From assembly GCF_023078275.1 (NCBI RefSeq), contig NC_062992.1, positions 12,785,706 to 12,849,705 of the forward strand: 64,000 nucleotides of DNA, in the 5' to 3' direction. A program made the position numbers and the translations under genes. A model generated the notes under the pieces. It had not been told where the DNA came from. It saw only the letters and a list, made by a program, of their open reading frames with translations, and did no database searches. The stretch's first letter is position 1; each line of letters begins with the position of its first letter. Source of the stretch: Leguminivora glycinivorella. Taxonomy: Eukaryota; Arthropoda; Insecta; Lepidoptera; Tortricidae. Shown piece after piece: positions 61,244-64,000 of the stretch.

Positions 61244-61260
61244 TTTTGCACTTGACTGTA
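61244..61260. mobile_element. TACAGTCAAGTG MITE, right end of the split copy
   Basis: TTTTGCACTTGACTGTA completes the element begun at 48881. About nine bases (CGATACGTA in the intact copy) are missing at the junction, so the insertion was accompanied by a small target deletion or this copy differed. Confidence 0.8.
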
Positions 61261-61354
61261 CCAGTAACTGACAGTAACGTAAGCCTTCTAATATTTGGAA
61301 TAATTGCCGTGATCTATTTTACCAAATTACACAGGCCTGTGCCGCGATAGCAGA

Positions 61355-61449
61355 GTACGATCAGCCAATAAAGTGGTTTACCACTTTTCGACTCTATTTG
61401 AAACACATAAGGTCGAAAAGTGATAAACCACTTTTTTGGCTGACTGTAC
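61355..61449. mobile_element. Hairpin MITE (GTACGATCAGCCAATAAAGT)
   Basis: GATCAGCCAATAAAGTGGTT and CACTTTTCGAC at the left are mirrored by GTCGAAAAGTGATAAACCAC and TTTTTTGGCTGACTGTAC at the right. Confidence 0.8.
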
Positions 61450-61497
61450 GCTGTTCGATTCCAGCCTTGTGCAACTAGAGCCAGTGCAAAGAATATA

Positions 61498-62052
61498 CAG
61501 GGTGGCCCAAAATTACGTTGACAAAGAATAGTAAAATGTTGAAATAAACCAAAATATCGAAGTTACCGAAAATATTTTTTGAGCCTATATTTATTGTATA
61601 TTTCTACATTCACCATGAATATTTCAACAGCATTCATGTCCATTTCGCAAGATTTGCTATGTAGACCAATTGTAAAACGGCGATTTTTTCAAATTCGATA
61701 CGATTCAGCCTACCTACGTAAATTCACCTCACTTAAAACTATAAATTATTGTTTGTAATCAATCTTAAAACCCTAGCCCGTTTATTGATTACAAAAATTA
61801 GGATATTTAAAAAGCTAAACGTGCAATAAGTTAGACGAAAGTCATACTAGAGGTGCAGCGGCATATCGTTATTTTTTTTTTCTTACATTTGCGTTTGTAC
61901 TTCAAAGCCAAAGGAGGGCATTTTGAAGGCGATTCGATTTATTTGGTCAAAAATTATTAAGGTTTCACATTTTAATTTGTTGGACAATCATTCGTATAAG
62001 GACAGAAAAATAATTATACAAACGTTTGTCAACGTATTTTTGGGCCACCCTG
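61498..62052. mobile_element. 555-bp mariner-like element, non-autonomous
   Basis: CAGGGTGGCCCAAAATTACG at the left and CGTATTTTTGGGCCACCCTG at the right, flanked by TA dinucleotides (61496-61497 and 62053-62054). The TIR is about 27 bp with one or two mismatches. No transposase; the only frame (61923-62147) runs off the element. Confidence 0.85.
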
Positions 62053-62322
62053 TAATAACTAAAACGTTCTCATTGGAACTGAACCCTCCTGAGTTGGCAA
62101 GCCACATATTTGCAAGAAGCCAGTTACAGTATAATCACCATAAGTAATGACATCATTATGATGTAACGTTGAATCAGCGGCATCAGCGCTCCATTGGCTA
62201 TGTGTGCCATGTTTACGTTATATCCTACTATTTAGTTGTTTACTATACCTCGCGCGTACTATGATCCTAATGGAATTTTTTATATAGAGCAGCTCACGTC
62301 AAACGTTTATAGATATTTTTTT
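62053..62322. other. Non-coding, nothing recognised
   Basis: No repeat or frame identified. Confidence 0.4.
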
Positions 62323-62519
62323 AACCCCCGACGCAAAAACGACGGGGTGTTATAAGTTTGACGTGTCTGTTTGTCTGTCTGTGTGTGTGTCAGTCTGTGG
62401 CATCGTAGCTCCCGAACGGATGAACCGATTAAGCTTTTTTGTCTGATAGCTGAGTTAGTCGGGAGTGTTCTTAGCCATGTTTCATGAAAATCGGTCTACT
62501 ATGTCGCGCGTCGGGGGTT
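62323..62519 (+). mobile_element. AACCCCCGACG MITE, full copy
   Basis: Starts AACCCCCGACGCAAAAACGA and ends GCGCGTCGGGGGTT; AACCCCCGACG/CGTCGGGGGTT is its terminal inverted repeat. Reference copy for the family. Confidence 0.85.
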
Positions 62520-63505
62520 TTTTCAAAATTTTAATTTTGTGGTTAGGTTAGGTCATTGAAGTTTAGCACATTTTGTGTGTCAAAGTTTAGTCAAACGTCC
62601 CAATTTGTCGCTTGCCATTAGGGTTAGAGTTGCTTGTACGAATATCTTTAAAACAAATAACTGGTTGTAGAGATTGACGGCATATGTCAAAACAAATAAT
62701 ATTAGGAATTACACAGTTAATCACGTGTTCAACAATTATCTTTTTAATAACTCGATAACCGCAAGAGTTAAGACGCTAGTTAATTTATTTAATGTAATTA
62801 ATCTTCCCTTAAAGTTAACGGAATTCAATAGGAACAGGATGTATAATGTGTTTTTATTGATTTCCATTTATTTCAGACTTTTGTTCTGAAGTAAACGCAA
62901 CAAAACGGGAAATAACGATTTTGACGCAATTAAGACCAGGAATAGTGAATAATAATGAGTAAAGTTTCTGAAAAATAAGATCAGTGTATTGTATAGCTCA
63001 TGTGTGAATGAGTAATGTCTATGAGTCAGAATTCAACCCAAAACTATTAATCTTTCAAGGCTATTGTAATATGTTTACAGAGATAACTAGGATTACCAAA
63101 AAGTGTACATAGATAAAGGCCCTGTAATTTGATGATTCTGCTATGGGAATAAAGTGGTTTATACTTATAAGGGGGCCCAAAATACTTATTATTCTAAAGA
63201 CGCATTTACTATACCAGACACAAATACCCCGGTGGCTGGCAGTCCTTACAGTAAATACACTAGGCCCCTGGGTTCCGAACTAGGATATCCTGTATTACAG
63301 TCATGAAATAACCCTATTATACTCAAATAAATTAACATTACTATAAATGACAAAATCAATAGATTAAAAAGACTAATCACTACTTATTAACTTCACTAGA
63401 TTGACACAGTGAGGATGTTAACAAACTTGATGCAAGAAATACATATTATTTTTAGTGCTGTATATGCTTAACATTAAAAGTTTAAGTAAGAAATTCTGAA
63501 TTGAC
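62520..63505. other. Non-coding, no gene recognised
   Basis: AT-rich, about 1 kb. Frames are short and unremarkable (for example 62674-62889, Asn-rich). No TIR or SINE head seen. Confidence 0.4.
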
Positions 63506-63757
63506 GACCGGTCTGGCTCAGTCGGTAGTGACCCTGCCTGCTAAGCCGCGGTCCTGGGTTCAAATCCCGGTAAGGGCATTTAATTGTGTGATGAGCACAG
63601 ATATTTGTTCCTGAGTCATGGATGTTTTCTATGTATTAAGTATGTATTTATCTATTTAAGTATGTATATCGTCACTTAGCACCCATAGTACAAGCTTTGC
63701 TTAGTTTGGGGCAAAGTTGATCTGTGTAAGGTGTCCCCAATATTTATTTATTATTGA
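63506..63757 (+). mobile_element. SINE family 2, full-length copy
   Basis: tRNA-like head GACCGGTCTGGCTCAGTCGG (A box TGGCTCAGTCGG; B box GGTTCAAATCCC), body TGAGCACAGATATTTGTTCC and CAAAGTTGATCTGTGTAAGG, tail TATTTATTTATT. Short target duplication GARTTGAC on both sides (about 63498-63505 and 63758-63765). Confidence 0.88.
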
Positions 63758-63765
63758 GTTGACAA

Positions 63766-64000
63766 ATCTATGTTTCATCATAGACGTTGCTTAAACTTTC
63801 TACCATAGCACATCAAGGTCAAATGTAGGTACACTTAATCATGAAAATAATAAAAATATACACTGAGTCAATGGCATTACTGGCTTTTATCATGATTAAA
63901 ATCTAGCATTATAATCATTGTAGCCTTGAAACTGTCCATCATCACTCTAAATTAAATACTTGAAACATACAAATCTAAACTGAGCTCCAGAAAAATCAAT
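63766..64000. other. Non-coding window end
   Basis: No feature recognised. Confidence 0.4.

Overview
This is a stretch of lepidopteran (moth or butterfly) nuclear genome. The evidence is the intron-rich, AT-rich background, the tRNA-derived SINE families and hairpin MITEs recognisable from Lepidoptera, and a BEL/Pao retrotransposon plus several non-LTR retrotransposons. There are no bacterial genes, no operons and no CRISPR array.

The host gene. The left 40.4 kb is one minus-strand gene for an oxysterol-binding-protein-related protein of the ORP3/6/7 type. I rebuilt it from splice sites and reading phase. The start codon is at 40361-40359 in exon 40316-40402. Coding exons follow at 25105-25252, 23562-23691, 18995-19215, 16803-16900, 10594-10686, 6948-7072, 5233-5367 and 4203-4284. 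All phases agree. The PH domain is encoded by 23562-23691 plus 18995-19215. The sterol-binding (ORD) domain is not seen and should lie left of the window. A single 3.07-kb exon (12902-15975) is phase-compatible with the exon before it, ends in a stop and has a poly(A) signal behind it. It would give a second product of about 1238 residues that keeps the PH domain but swaps the ORD for a roughly 1023-residue tail. Five of the coding exons have a degraded copy of themselves just 3' in the adjoining intron.

The mobile-element landscape. The introns and the region right of 40.4 kb are packed with nested transposons.
- 19226-22636: a SINE contains another SINE, which contains a 2.8-kb inverted-repeat element with TSD TTC.
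- 27858-34573: a multi-kilobase imperfect palindrome with decayed coding pieces and a 1575-bp TIR transposon inside.
- 35647-36500: a SINE split by two insertions.
- 37329-37912: an RTE fragment split by two hairpin MITEs.
- 38220-39552: two LINE fragments placed tail to tail.
- 41860-46550: a nearly full-length CR1/Jockey-type LINE whose ORF2 is broken by one frameshift.
- 48881-61260: a small TA-flanked MITE is split by a foldback element with roughly 500-bp inverted termini. That element is itself split by a BEL/Pao retrotransposon (49795-60545) with near-identical LTRs and TSD ATAAT. Its gag and pol overlap in the -1 frame at the heptamer A AAT TTT.

The right end (61.2-64 kb) holds more MITEs, including a 555-bp mariner-like element, and one intact-looking SINE.

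Splice sites, target duplications and frames were read directly from the sequence. Family names come from motif recognition without database search. Exon usage, expression and element activity are inference.
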